From: Chryseobacterium gallinarum
GTDB lineage: Bacteria > Bacteroidota > Bacteroidia > Flavobacteriales > Weeksellaceae
DNA: 64,000 nt
NCBI RefSeq assembly: GCF_001021975.1
Contig: NZ_CP009928.1
Span: forward strand, 1,798,001-1,862,000
Direction of reading: 5' to 3'
Shown one piece after another: positions 41,863 to 50,419 of this stretch; within the stretch, counting starts at the first letter, position 1; each line of letters opens with the position of its first letter. Both the position numbers and the translations under genes were made by a program. The notes below the pieces were generated by a model, which saw only the letters and a program-made list of their open reading frames with translations, made no database searches and was not told where the DNA came from.

Positions 41863-44800
41863 ATGTTAAAAAAGATAATAGACCGTCCTGTACTGGCGAC
41901 GGTGATATCCCTTATCATTGTTATTTTAGGGATCATAGGATTAAACCAGCTGGCGGTGACCAGGTTCCCGGATATTTCACCACCCACGATTACCGTTTCA
42001 GGGTCATATCCCGGAGGAAACAGCGAAACAGTGATACGTTCCGTAGTAACACCGCTGGAAGAACAGATCAACGGGGTGGAGGATATGAGCTATATGAAAT
42101 CCACCGCGAGTAATGATGGTACATTTACCATTTCTGTTATTTTCAAACAAGGGGTAAATGCAGACCAGGCTGCAGTAAATGTACAGAACAGGGTACAGCA
42201 GGCCACTCCGATACTTCCGCAGGAAGTTATACGGATGGGGCTAACCACTTCTAAACAGCAAAACAGTATGGTGCTGATCTTCAATATCTATACAGAAGAT
42301 AATAAACAATATGACGAAACATTCCTTCAGAACTATGCCAATATCAATCTTATCCCCCAGATTAAAAGGGTAAAAGGAGTAGGGCAGGCGCAGATTTTCG
42401 GGGTTAAAGATTACTCGATGAGAATCTGGCTTAATCCACAAAAGATGTCATCGTATGGCCTTGTTCCCGCGGATGTTTCCAATGCCATTGCAGATCATAG
42501 TCTGGAATCTGCTCCGGGTAAACTGGGAGAAGAGTCTGATGCGGCATTGGAATATGTGATCCGGTACAAAGGAAAAAAGAATACACCGGAACAATATGAA
42601 AATATGATCGTTAAAAATGATGGAACAAATGTAATCCGGCTTAAAGATGTAGCCCGTGTAGAATTCGGGTCTATCAATAACAGTGGAGACAACCTTTCCA
42701 ACGGAAGGAATGCCGTTACCGTAGCCATCATGCAAACCACAGGATCAAATGCCAATGAAATTGAAATAGGCGTTAATAAAGCCATTGACCAACTGGCAAA
42801 ATCATTTCCTCCAGGGATAAAATATACCAAGGTAATGAGTACCAAAGAAAGATTGGATGAAGCAACGGGGCAGGTGAAATCTACCTTGTTGGAAGCATTT
42901 ATCCTTGTATTCATTGTAGTGTTTATTTTCCTGCAGGATTTCAGGTCTACCATTATTCCTGCGATTGCAGTTCCTGTGGCGATTGTCGGTACTTTCTTTT
43001 TCCTTCTGGTGTTAGGATTTACCATTAATGTACTGACGCTTTTTGCCCTTGTACTGGCTATTGGTATTGTTGTGGATGATGCTATTGTAGTAGTGGAGGC
43101 TGTTCACAGTAATATGGAAGGAACTGACCTTTCGGGAAGAGACGCAACGCACAAGGCAATGAACGAAATTACAGGAGCCGTAATCTCTATTACCCTTGTC
43201 ATGTCTGCGGTATTTATTCCTATCGGGTTTATGTCGGGATCTGCAGGATTGTTTTATAAGCAGTTTGCTTACACTTTGGCCATTGCTATTATCATTTCAG
43301 CGGTTAATGCATTAACGTTGACTCCGGCTTTATGTGCGGTATTCCTGAAAAACCATCATGCAGAAGAAGGCGGAAAAACCAAAGGATTCGGACAACGGTT
43401 TGCTGTGGCATTCAATGCAGGATTCAATAACATGACGAACCGCTATGCAAAAGGGGTGAAGTTCTTAATCGGACGCAAATGGATTGCTGCAGGATTAATT
43501 GCCGGTATTATAGGATTATCTGCATGGTTGCTGTCAAGTACAACCAAGAGCTTTGTTCCTATGGAAGACGATGGATTCTTTATTTATTCATTAAGCATGC
43601 CACCAGGAACAGGGTTGACAAAAACAACGGAGGTTTCCAATAAAATCAATACCATTTTAAAAAGTGTGGAAGCAGTTCAGGAAAACACGTCCATTACAGG
43701 ATTTAACCTGTTAAGCAACAGTGCCGGTCCTGCGTATGCGATGGGATTTGTAAAATTGAAGCCGAAAAAAGAGAGAGGTGCCGTTCAGGATATTGATGAG
43801 ATTATGAATATTGTGAATGGAAAACTGTCCGGAATCAAGGAAGGAAGTGTAATGAGTTTCAGAATGCCACCGGTAGAAGGATACGGAGTAACTAATGATG
43901 CAGAAATCGTTCTTCAGGATCGTATGGGAAGAGATCCACAGGTTCTTAAGGCTAAGGCAGATGATGTCATCGGACAGCTGATGCAGCTTCCTGAGGTAGC
44001 CTATGCATATACGATGTTCAGGGCAGATTACCCTCAGCTGGAGCTTGAAGTAAATGAAGACAAGGCAAAACAGCTGGATGTCAGTGTGGCTAATTTGCTG
44101 GGAACGGTACAGACGTATTTCTCAGGAGACCAATCCCAGAACTTTTCAAGATTCGGAAAATTCTATAGGGTGAATATTAAAGCAGACGGGGTTTTCAGAA
44201 TGGACGAACAGGCTTTCAATGATATTTTTGTGAAAAACGCTAAAGGAGAAATGGTTCCCGTAAACACCCTGATTACTTTGAAAAAAGTCTATGGCCCCGA
44301 ATCAGTTCAGCGATACAATCTTTATAATTCATTGAACATCAATGTGGTGCCGAAGCCGGGTATAAGTAACGGAGCTTTAATGGATAAAATAGAACCTACA
44401 TTGAATAAACTCCCGTCCGATTATAGCTTTGAATGGACCGGATTGAGTTTAGAAGAAAAATCAGCAGGAAATCAAACTGTTGTTATCCTTGGATTATGTT
44501 TGCTTTTCGTGTATCTGCTCCTCGCAGCACAGTATGAGAGCTATATCCTTCCTCTGGCTGTAATGCTATCCATTCCGACAGGAGTAGTAGGGGCATTCCT
44601 GGGGATAAAAGCTATTGGCTTCGACAACAATATTTATGTACAGGTAGGATTGATTATGCTTATCGGATTACTGGCAAAAAATGCCATTCTTATCGTGGAA
44701 TTTGCTATACAGCGCAGAAAATCAGGGCTATCCATCATAGATTCAGCATTGGAAGGAGCAAAGGCCAGGCTGCGTCCCATTATCATGACCTCACTGGCTT

Positions 44801-45021
44801 TTATTGTAGGGATGATTCCGCTGATGCTTTCTACAGGAGGAATGGCTTCAGGAAATAAATCAATCAGTGTGAGCGCTGCCATTGGGATGTTGAGTGGAGT
44901 TGTTCTGGGCGTATTTGTAATCCCTGTGTTATACATGTTCTTTCAATATCTGGATGAAAAGTTTTCATCAAAAAAGAAGTATCCTGTACTACAAAAACAA
45001 TTGTCAAATGAGAATATTTAA
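41863..45021 (+). CDS. RND efflux permease, HAE1 family (AcrB-like)
   Basis: 1052 residues, full length. Starts MLKKIIDRPVLATVISLIIVILGIIGLNQLAVTRFPDISPPTITVSGSYPG, typical of HAE1 transporters. TM4 proton-relay Asp pair is visible in VLALVLAIGIVVDDAIVVVEAV, with the relay Lys expected in the TM10 region (LIGLLAKNAILIVEFA). Two large periplasmic loops are present (42 kb and 43.6-44.4 kb). Proton-driven export of hydrophobic drugs, bile acids or metabolites; specificity cannot be read from sequence. Confidence 0.96.
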   Translation: MLKKIIDRPVLATVISLIIVILGIIGLNQLAVTRFPDISPPTITVSGSYPGGNSETVIRSVVTPLEEQINGVEDMSYMKSTASNDGTFTISVIFKQGVNADQAAVNVQNRVQQATPILPQEVIRMGLTTSKQQNSMVLIFNIYTEDNKQYDETFLQNYANINLIPQIKRVKGVGQAQIFGVKDYSMRIWLNPQKMSSYGLVPADVSNAIADHSLESAPGKLGEESDAALEYVIRYKGKKNTPEQYENMIVKNDGTNVIRLKDVARVEFGSINNSGDNLSNGRNAVTVAIMQTTGSNANEIEIGVNKAIDQLAKSFPPGIKYTKVMSTKERLDEATGQVKSTLLEAFILVFIVVFIFLQDFRSTIIPAIAVPVAIVGTFFFLLVLGFTINVLTLFALVLAIGIVVDDAIVVVEAVHSNMEGTDLSGRDATHKAMNEITGAVISITLVMSAVFIPIGFMSGSAGLFYKQFAYTLAIAIIISAVNALTLTPALCAVFLKNHHAEEGGKTKGFGQRFAVAFNAGFNNMTNRYAKGVKFLIGRKWIAAGLIAGIIGLSAWLLSSTTKSFVPMEDDGFFIYSLSMPPGTGLTKTTEVSNKINTILKSVEAVQENTSITGFNLLSNSAGPAYAMGFVKLKPKKERGAVQDIDEIMNIVNGKLSGIKEGSVMSFRMPPVEGYGVTNDAEIVLQDRMGRDPQVLKAKADDVIGQLMQLPEVAYAYTMFRADYPQLELEVNEDKAKQLDVSVANLLGTVQTYFSGDQSQNFSRFGKFYRVNIKADGVFRMDEQAFNDIFVKNAKGEMVPVNTLITLKKVYGPESVQRYNLYNSLNINVVPKPGISNGALMDKIEPTLNKLPSDYSFEWTGLSLEEKSAGNQTVVILGLCLLFVYLLLAAQYESYILPLAVMLSIPTGVVGAFLGIKAIGFDNNIYVQVGLIMLIGLLAKNAILIVEFAIQRRKSGLSIIDSALEGAKARLRPIIMTSLAFIVGMIPLMLSTGGMASGNKSISVSAAIGMLSGVVLGVFVIPVLYMFFQYLDEKFSSKKKYPVLQKQLSNENI

Positions 45022-46423
45022 TATAAAGAATTTCCTTATTTCAGGCGCAATGGCATCATTAATGGTGTCCTGTGCCGTAGGGAAAAAATATACAAGAACA
45101 GATCTTCAGGTTCCTGAATCATATAAAGAACCGGTGCAGGTAACAGGAGATACCGTAGTTCTTCCCTGGAAAACGTTCTTCAAAGATCCTAAGTTGATAG
45201 GGTTAATCGATAAAGCACTGGCCAGAAATAATGAGGTGAATATTGCCTTAAAAAATATAGAACAGCTGGATCTGATCTATAAGCAAGCTAAGTTATCCCT
45301 CATGCCAACCCTGGACTTCAGCGCAGGAGCCAATAGAAGCTGGGCCTCTAAGAACAGTCTCAACGGCTCTCTGAATGAACAGTTTTTAGGAACAAAATAT
45401 ATTGATGATTTTAATGCAACCCTTAGGCTTTCGTGGGAAATAGATATCTGGGGGAAAGCTAAAATGCAGAAGGAATCAGCAGCTGCTGAATACTTTGCCC
45501 AGAAAGAGAATTTAAATGCGATTAAAAGCCGCATTGTGGTTCAGGTAGCACAGGCTTATTACAATCTGATAGGCTTGGACGAACAGCTGAAAATTGCCGA
45601 ACAGAATATCGAATTGAGCAATAGTACGCTTACCATGATGAAACTTCAGTTTACGGCAGGCCAGATCAATTCACTGGCAGTACAGCAGTCGGAAGCTCAG
45701 AAAAAAACAGCTGAACTATTGATTCCTTTGGCAAAGCAGAATATTTCAATTCAGGAAAATGCATTGAGTATCCTTTGTGGAGAATATCCCACCAAAATTG
45801 AAAGAGAAGGAAACCTGAAAGATATGATTCCTGAAAACAAGCTTTCAGAAGGCCTTCCTGCACAGCTATTGAGCCGCAGACCAGATCTGAAGGTTGCCGA
45901 ATATAACGTCATCAGTCTGAATGCAAAAACAGGATTGGCAAAAGCCGCCATGTATCCAAGCATCAGCCTGAGCCCGCAGATTGGTGTGAATTCTAATAAG
46001 TTTAATAGCTGGTTTGATATTCCGGGCTCCATCACGAAAGCCATTGCGGCAAATCTGGTTGCTCCGGTTTTCCAGAAAAAGCAGTTGAAAACCACTTACA
46101 AAACCGCATTGATAGAGCAGGAAAAAGCGGCAATCAACTTTAGGCAGGCGGTAATGACGGCTGTAGCTGAAGTTTCTGATGCCATGGCAAAATCTAAAGG
46201 TTCTTCCGAAAGATTACTGCTTCTGGATCAGAGGACAGCCATTTTAGATAAAGGAATTAACGATGCGCTTAAGCTGTACAAAAGCGGTATGGCTACTTAT
46301 CTGGAGGTTATTACCGCACAGAATAACAAACTTCAGAATGATCTGGAAATGATCAATGTAAGTCTTGAAAGGCTCAATGCCGATGTAGAATTGTACAGGG
46401 CATTAGGAGGAGGAGCTGAATAA
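45008..46423 (+). CDS. RND outer-membrane factor lipoprotein (NodT/TolC-like)
   Basis: 471 residues from ATG 45008, overlapping the permease by 14 bases. Lipobox LMVSCAVGKKYTRTDLQVPESYKEP is the NodT-family start. Two OEP repeats: WEIDIWGKAKMQKESAAAEYFAQ ... AYYNLIGLDEQLKIAEQNIELS, and LLSRRPDLKVAEYNVISLNAKTGLAKAAMYPSISLSPQIG ... MATYLEVITAQNNKLQNDLEMI. Forms the trimeric exit duct of the tripartite pump. Confidence 0.95.
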   Translation: MRIFNIKNFLISGAMASLMVSCAVGKKYTRTDLQVPESYKEPVQVTGDTVVLPWKTFFKDPKLIGLIDKALARNNEVNIALKNIEQLDLIYKQAKLSLMPTLDFSAGANRSWASKNSLNGSLNEQFLGTKYIDDFNATLRLSWEIDIWGKAKMQKESAAAEYFAQKENLNAIKSRIVVQVAQAYYNLIGLDEQLKIAEQNIELSNSTLTMMKLQFTAGQINSLAVQQSEAQKKTAELLIPLAKQNISIQENALSILCGEYPTKIEREGNLKDMIPENKLSEGLPAQLLSRRPDLKVAEYNVISLNAKTGLAKAAMYPSISLSPQIGVNSNKFNSWFDIPGSITKAIAANLVAPVFQKKQLKTTYKTALIEQEKAAINFRQAVMTAVAEVSDAMAKSKGSSERLLLLDQRTAILDKGINDALKLYKSGMATYLEVITAQNNKLQNDLEMINVSLERLNADVELYRALGGGAE

Positions 46424-46448
46424 TCAGGAATGAAATAAGATATAATTT

Positions 46449-46482
46449 AGGGGAGGTTACAAATGTAGCTTCCTTTTTTTTA
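46449..46482 (+). terminator. rho-independent terminator of the efflux operon
   Basis: GGAGGTTAC (46452-46460) pairs, with two G-T wobbles, with GTAGCTTCC (46465-46473), followed by eight T. Confidence 0.8.
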
Positions 46483-46619
46483 ATAAAATATCTGTTGATT
46501 ATCAGAATTTTATAAATTATTTACATTTTTTTTTAAAATTTCATGCAAGATTTTTGTAAAAAGAGATTTATATCAGTGAGTACTCGAAATAATGAATGTT
46601 TAATGAAAAAAATAATGCA

Positions 46620-47195
46620 ATGAAAAAATATACAGTACCCAGGCTTTTATTGGTGGTTCTTATTATGCTGACAGGTTTGTCTTTATTCTCATGTAATAGT
46701 GATAGCCCTGAAATCCCACCGGTAAAGCTGGAAGATATTAAAGGAAATTATAAAGCGAGACTTATTACCATACAGGGAAATTTCAGGACAGAGAAAATTA
46801 TAGGTTTTACAGTAAAGAAAGACACTATAGCATTTGAAGACTTTCCGGTAAGTGAAATTGTAAAATCGGTGATAAAGGATCCGGCAAAGGCTGAAGCCGC
46901 CATTAAGGCAATGGGCAAGGTGAAATATGATCTTCAATATAATGCAACAGTCAATGCAGGGAATAATGTGCTGGAGCTTACATTTACCCCTAAAATAATG
47001 GAACTTCAGATTCCTGTTGACGGAACGAATAAAAAAGCAATGGTACTATTAAATGCCAAGCAGAAAGGTTTTTATGTAGGAATGGATCAATCATTGAGAT
47101 TTGCCTTTTCAGCGGATAAAATAACAGTAGACGGGTTGGAAATCAGTCCCTATGATGCCATTAATTATAATCTTCCGTTTTGCATAAAGAATTAA
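46620..47195 (+). CDS. DUF4840-type lipoprotein
   Basis: 191 residues from ATG 46620 (an ATG at 46596 would add eight polar residues). Lipobox in LIMLTGLSLFSCNSDSPE. Mature part: KLEDIKGNYKARLITIQGNFRTEKIIGFTVKKDTIAFEDFPVSEIVKSVIKDPAKAEAAI, a beta-rich fold recalled as DUF4840 of Bacteroidetes lipoproteins. Function unknown. It has its own terminator and lies just before the ECF sigma gene but is probably a separate unit. Confidence 0.7.
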   Translation: MKKYTVPRLLLVVLIMLTGLSLFSCNSDSPEIPPVKLEDIKGNYKARLITIQGNFRTEKIIGFTVKKDTIAFEDFPVSEIVKSVIKDPAKAEAAIKAMGKVKYDLQYNATVNAGNNVLELTFTPKIMELQIPVDGTNKKAMVLLNAKQKGFYVGMDQSLRFAFSADKITVDGLEISPYDAINYNLPFCIKN

Positions 47196-47205
47196 ATTAT
47201 CAGAA

Positions 47206-47239
47206 ATGGATTGCATTTTATCCGGTGCAATCTATTTTT
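47206..47239 (+). terminator. rho-independent terminator after the DUF4840 gene
   Basis: GATTGCA (47209-47215) pairs with TGCAATC (47226-47232), then TATTTTT. Confidence 0.78.
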
Positions 47240-47284
47240 GCTTCACATTTTTAATCAGTATTTAACCGGATAGGGCTGCAGTAC

Positions 47285-47851
47285 ATGGAAGAAAATAAAG
47301 AACAGATTTTACTAGAACGTCTTCTGATGAAGGATGAAGCTGCCTGGAAGGAACTTTTCGGAGCTTATTCCGGAAATCTGACCTATGTCTGTTCCCGGTA
47401 TATTGCTGAAAAGGAAGATGTACATGATGTTCTTCAAAACAGTTTTATCAAAATGTTTCATTCCATAAAATCATTTGAATTCAGGGGAAGTGGCTCGTTA
47501 AGAGCCTGGATGACAAGAATTGTTGTTAATGAGTCATTACAATATATAAAACAGAAAGCAGATTTCAGATCAACTATCGAAGTGGAAGACCTTCCTGAAA
47601 TACCCAATGAAGAAGAACCGGATTTTGAAGAAATTCCAAGAGCCGCCATTATGAAAATGATACAATCTCTTCCGGATGGATATAGAACGGTTTTTAACCT
47701 GTATGTTTTTGAAAAGAAGAGTCATAAAGAAATTGCCAACATCTTGGGAATCGCGGAAAACTCTTCCGCATCACAATTTCACCGTGCCAAAGGATTGCTT
47801 GTTCAGAAAATAAAAGAATTTAAAAATGTCAAAAAAACACAATATGAATAG
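47285..47851 (+). CDS. ECF-type RNA polymerase sigma factor
   Basis: 188 residues. Region 2: AWKELFGAYSGNLTYVCSRYIAEKEDVHDVLQNSFIKMFHSIKSFEFRGSGSLRAWMTRIVVNESL. Region 4: LPDGYRTVFNLYVFEKKSHKEIANILGIAENSSASQFHRAKGLLVQKI. This is the standard ECF pattern of Bacteroidetes. The following gene overlaps by 26 bases and carries an N-terminal cytosolic segment plus one membrane helix, so it is the probable anti-sigma partner. Confidence 0.94.
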   Translation: MEENKEQILLERLLMKDEAAWKELFGAYSGNLTYVCSRYIAEKEDVHDVLQNSFIKMFHSIKSFEFRGSGSLRAWMTRIVVNESLQYIKQKADFRSTIEVEDLPEIPNEEEPDFEEIPRAAIMKMIQSLPDGYRTVFNLYVFEKKSHKEIANILGIAENSSASQFHRAKGLLVQKIKEFKNVKKTQYE

Positions 47852-49208
47852 TGAATGGCTAAACAATCTGCACCGCAGAATGGAAGACCATGAGATGGAG
47901 GTTCCGGATGGATTGTGGGATGACATCAGGGATGAATTATTCTCTGAAGAACATGAAATGAAAGGTGTTGCCGGGCTTAGTACTGAAAATCACACGAAAA
48001 ATAATGCAGCAGGACACAGGCAAAAGAGCAGGACCCTGATGTACCGTATCGGAGGAATGGCAGCGGTTGTAGCCGGATTGGTTTTTTTAGTGATGAACCT
48101 GTTTCCGGAAAAAAATGATAAGCCTCTTTCTGGCCTTACTTCAGATTTACAAAAAGAGAGAAGAAAAAATGGTCTTGCAGAAAACCTTACAAATAATGTA
48201 AAACCGGAAGCAAGGACGAATCCTGATATTTCACTGACAAAAAATAGTCTTGCTGAAACAAAGGCCGGAAATATTGCAGGTCAAGGATATTATAAAACAG
48301 TCCTGAAAAAAGAAAATAAGGATAATGATGGAGCAGCCCGGGAGATAATTGCCATTCAGGAGATAGCAAAAGATTCCCGTAAGGAAATTCAAATAGCTCA
48401 AAAACAAACCGGGGCAGATGAAGTAAGCGGTAAAGAAGCGAAAGAAGAGATATTTAAACAGGAAAAATATACTGATAACAAGAAGAATCCGGTTACATCT
48501 AAAGCTAAAAAGTCCTGGATGTTGGGAATGCTTACGGGAAATGTTTCTTCCAACACGGCAGAACAGCAGTTTCCGGGATATGCTTCGATGAACGGAAAAC
48601 CAATGACTGTAGAACAGGTGTGGAGCACTTCAGCATATGAAGACGATCCACTGACAGCAGTATTATTGGCAAACCAGAGCCAGCCGGTAGAAGCCAAGAT
48701 CCGGCATAGAATACCGGTTACTTTTGGTCTTTCCCTGTATTACAGCTTAGGAAAAAAATGGGGAATAGGGACGGGGCTCAACTATACCAAACTGGTGTCT
48801 GATCTTCATTCAGGAAGTACGGCCAACTATATTAAAGGTCAGCAAACCGTCCATTATATTGGAATTCCTGTGCAAGTCAATTATAATGTAATCCGAAAAG
48901 GGAAATTCACAGGCTATGTCACAGGAGGAGCATTGGTGGAGAAGCCTGTATCAGGAAGCCTTACGACAACCTATATCGTCAATGATGAGGTTAAAGAGAC
49001 TTCAAAAGAGCGTTTAGACGACAAACCTTTGCAGTTTTCGGTAAACACGGCGGTTGGGCTTCAGCTAAAAGTTATTGACCGTTTTGGCGTCTATGCAGAA
49101 CCGGGAATTGGGTATCATTTCAAAGATGACCGCTCACCCAATACGATCTATAAAGAAAAACCTTTGCAATTCAACCTGAAGTTTGGAGTCAGGATACTGC
49201 TTGACTGA
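47826..49208 (+). CDS. membrane protein with anti-sigma-like N-terminus and outer-membrane-barrel-like C-terminus
   Basis: 460 residues (alternative Met at 47844 overlapping the sigma gene by 8). N-terminal segment SEWLNNLHRRMEDHEMEVPDGLWDDIRDELF is typical of proteins encoded after ECF sigma genes in Bacteroidetes. One membrane helix ~75-92 (GGMAAVVAGLVFLVMNLF), a long charged disordered linker (100-230), then ~235-460 a PorT-like barrel domain (VTFGLSLYYSLGKKWGIGTGLNYTKL, YIGIPVQVNYNVI, FGVYAEPGIGYHF) ending FNLKFGVRILLD. Likely links envelope state to sigma activity; inference. Confidence 0.8.
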   Translation: MSKKHNMNSEWLNNLHRRMEDHEMEVPDGLWDDIRDELFSEEHEMKGVAGLSTENHTKNNAAGHRQKSRTLMYRIGGMAAVVAGLVFLVMNLFPEKNDKPLSGLTSDLQKERRKNGLAENLTNNVKPEARTNPDISLTKNSLAETKAGNIAGQGYYKTVLKKENKDNDGAAREIIAIQEIAKDSRKEIQIAQKQTGADEVSGKEAKEEIFKQEKYTDNKKNPVTSKAKKSWMLGMLTGNVSSNTAEQQFPGYASMNGKPMTVEQVWSTSAYEDDPLTAVLLANQSQPVEAKIRHRIPVTFGLSLYYSLGKKWGIGTGLNYTKLVSDLHSGSTANYIKGQQTVHYIGIPVQVNYNVIRKGKFTGYVTGGALVEKPVSGSLTTTYIVNDEVKETSKERLDDKPLQFSVNTAVGLQLKVIDRFGVYAEPGIGYHFKDDRSPNTIYKEKPLQFNLKFGVRILLD

Positions 49209-49251
49209 TAGCAGAGGATAACCATTTAAAACAAAACTTAAATATTAACAT

Positions 49252-50220
49252 ATGAAAACAAACTTAATTTTTTTTGCCGTAGTGCTATTCGGCATCCTGA
49301 ATATAAAAGCACAGTGTAATCCTACCGTTACCAGTCCCAGGTTAGGGCTGGTTTATCAGGATAAAATTTTATTCTGTAATACGGAAAATGAAGTGCTTTC
49401 TACCCAGACCTACAGCAATTACCAGTGGTATAAACAACAATGGACCTGGCAGACCCCCAATACAAATCCCTGGGTAGCGATTCCGGGAGCAACATCGCAA
49501 CAATTGACAATTAATGGTTACGATGATCAGCTGTATTATTTTAAAGTTGCTGTTACAGAAGGAGACTGCACGGCAGAAAGCCCGGCCATCATGGCAGACG
49601 GATATGTTTACGGACTTCCTTCTATGATCTCTACATTTACTCCCGGCACTTATGAAGAAATCGGACCCGGAGAATTTAACATATGTACAGGAGCTTCCGT
49701 GAAATTCGACAACACATTTCCTGCCGTATATGGTATTCATACATGGTTTAAATGTTTCCCAGGCAATATACCCCCATCTGCTAATGATCCTTGTATCATC
49801 AGCGGGGTGACAGGAGACTCTTATACGGCTACTGAATCAGGCGAATATGGCTTTTATGCATGTACGGAATACTGCCCTGACCAATGCGAATTCTTGGGAA
49901 CCAATTCTTTCGTGAAATTAAACTTTGGTGAATGGGATTTCTGCAAAAGTTTAGGAACAGGAGAAATAAAAACCAAGGGGAACAACTTAAAGGTATACCC
50001 GAATCCTACGGTACAATTCCTTTATATCGGAAAAGAGTCTGATAAGATATATAAGGAAGTCTCTATCATTGATATGACTGGAAGACTGATCCTTAAAAAA
50101 AATGATCATAAGTACAATGAGCCTATTGATGTAAGCAGCCTTGCGCCCGGAAATTATATGATTATTTCCAAAAGCTCAGATGGGAAAAATGAATTTAAAA
50201 ATAAGTTTATCAAAAAATAA
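49252..50220 (+). CDS. secreted protein with T9SS type A sorting domain
   Basis: 322 residues. Signal peptide MKTNLIFFAVVLFGILNIKAQ. Ig-like/PKD-like beta regions containing YQWYKQQWTWQTPNTNPWVAIPGATSQQLTINGYDDQLYYFKVAVTEGDC and a Cys-rich second half (CKSL, ACTEYCPDQCEF), then a C-terminal sorting domain LKVYPNPTVQFLYIG ... SIIDMTGRLILKKN ... LAPGNYMIISKSSDG. Exported by type IX secretion and anchored or released at the surface. May belong to the regulon of the adjacent sigma factor. Confidence 0.88.
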   Translation: MKTNLIFFAVVLFGILNIKAQCNPTVTSPRLGLVYQDKILFCNTENEVLSTQTYSNYQWYKQQWTWQTPNTNPWVAIPGATSQQLTINGYDDQLYYFKVAVTEGDCTAESPAIMADGYVYGLPSMISTFTPGTYEEIGPGEFNICTGASVKFDNTFPAVYGIHTWFKCFPGNIPPSANDPCIISGVTGDSYTATESGEYGFYACTEYCPDQCEFLGTNSFVKLNFGEWDFCKSLGTGEIKTKGNNLKVYPNPTVQFLYIGKESDKIYKEVSIIDMTGRLILKKNDHKYNEPIDVSSLAPGNYMIISKSSDGKNEFKNKFIKK

Positions 50221-50266
50221 GATTAATAGGATTAAATAATCTTTTCATTAGTGTTTAGTTGTGGTT

Positions 50267-50299
50267 AGATCGGTGCAAATTTTTTGTGCCGATCTTTTA
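50267..50299 (+). terminator. rho-independent terminator after the T9SS protein gene
   Basis: AGATCGGTGCAA pairs with TTGTGCCGATCT (two wobbles), followed by TTTATTT. Confidence 0.78.
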
Positions 50300-50419
50300 T
50301 TTAAATCTTGAGTGAAAAACATGAAATCCTGGTTTTGATATTTTAAAAAATAATGCGTCATGATTTGGCGTATCCGGAAAATATATTTGTAATTAATCTT
50401 AATTATTAAATATTAAAAA

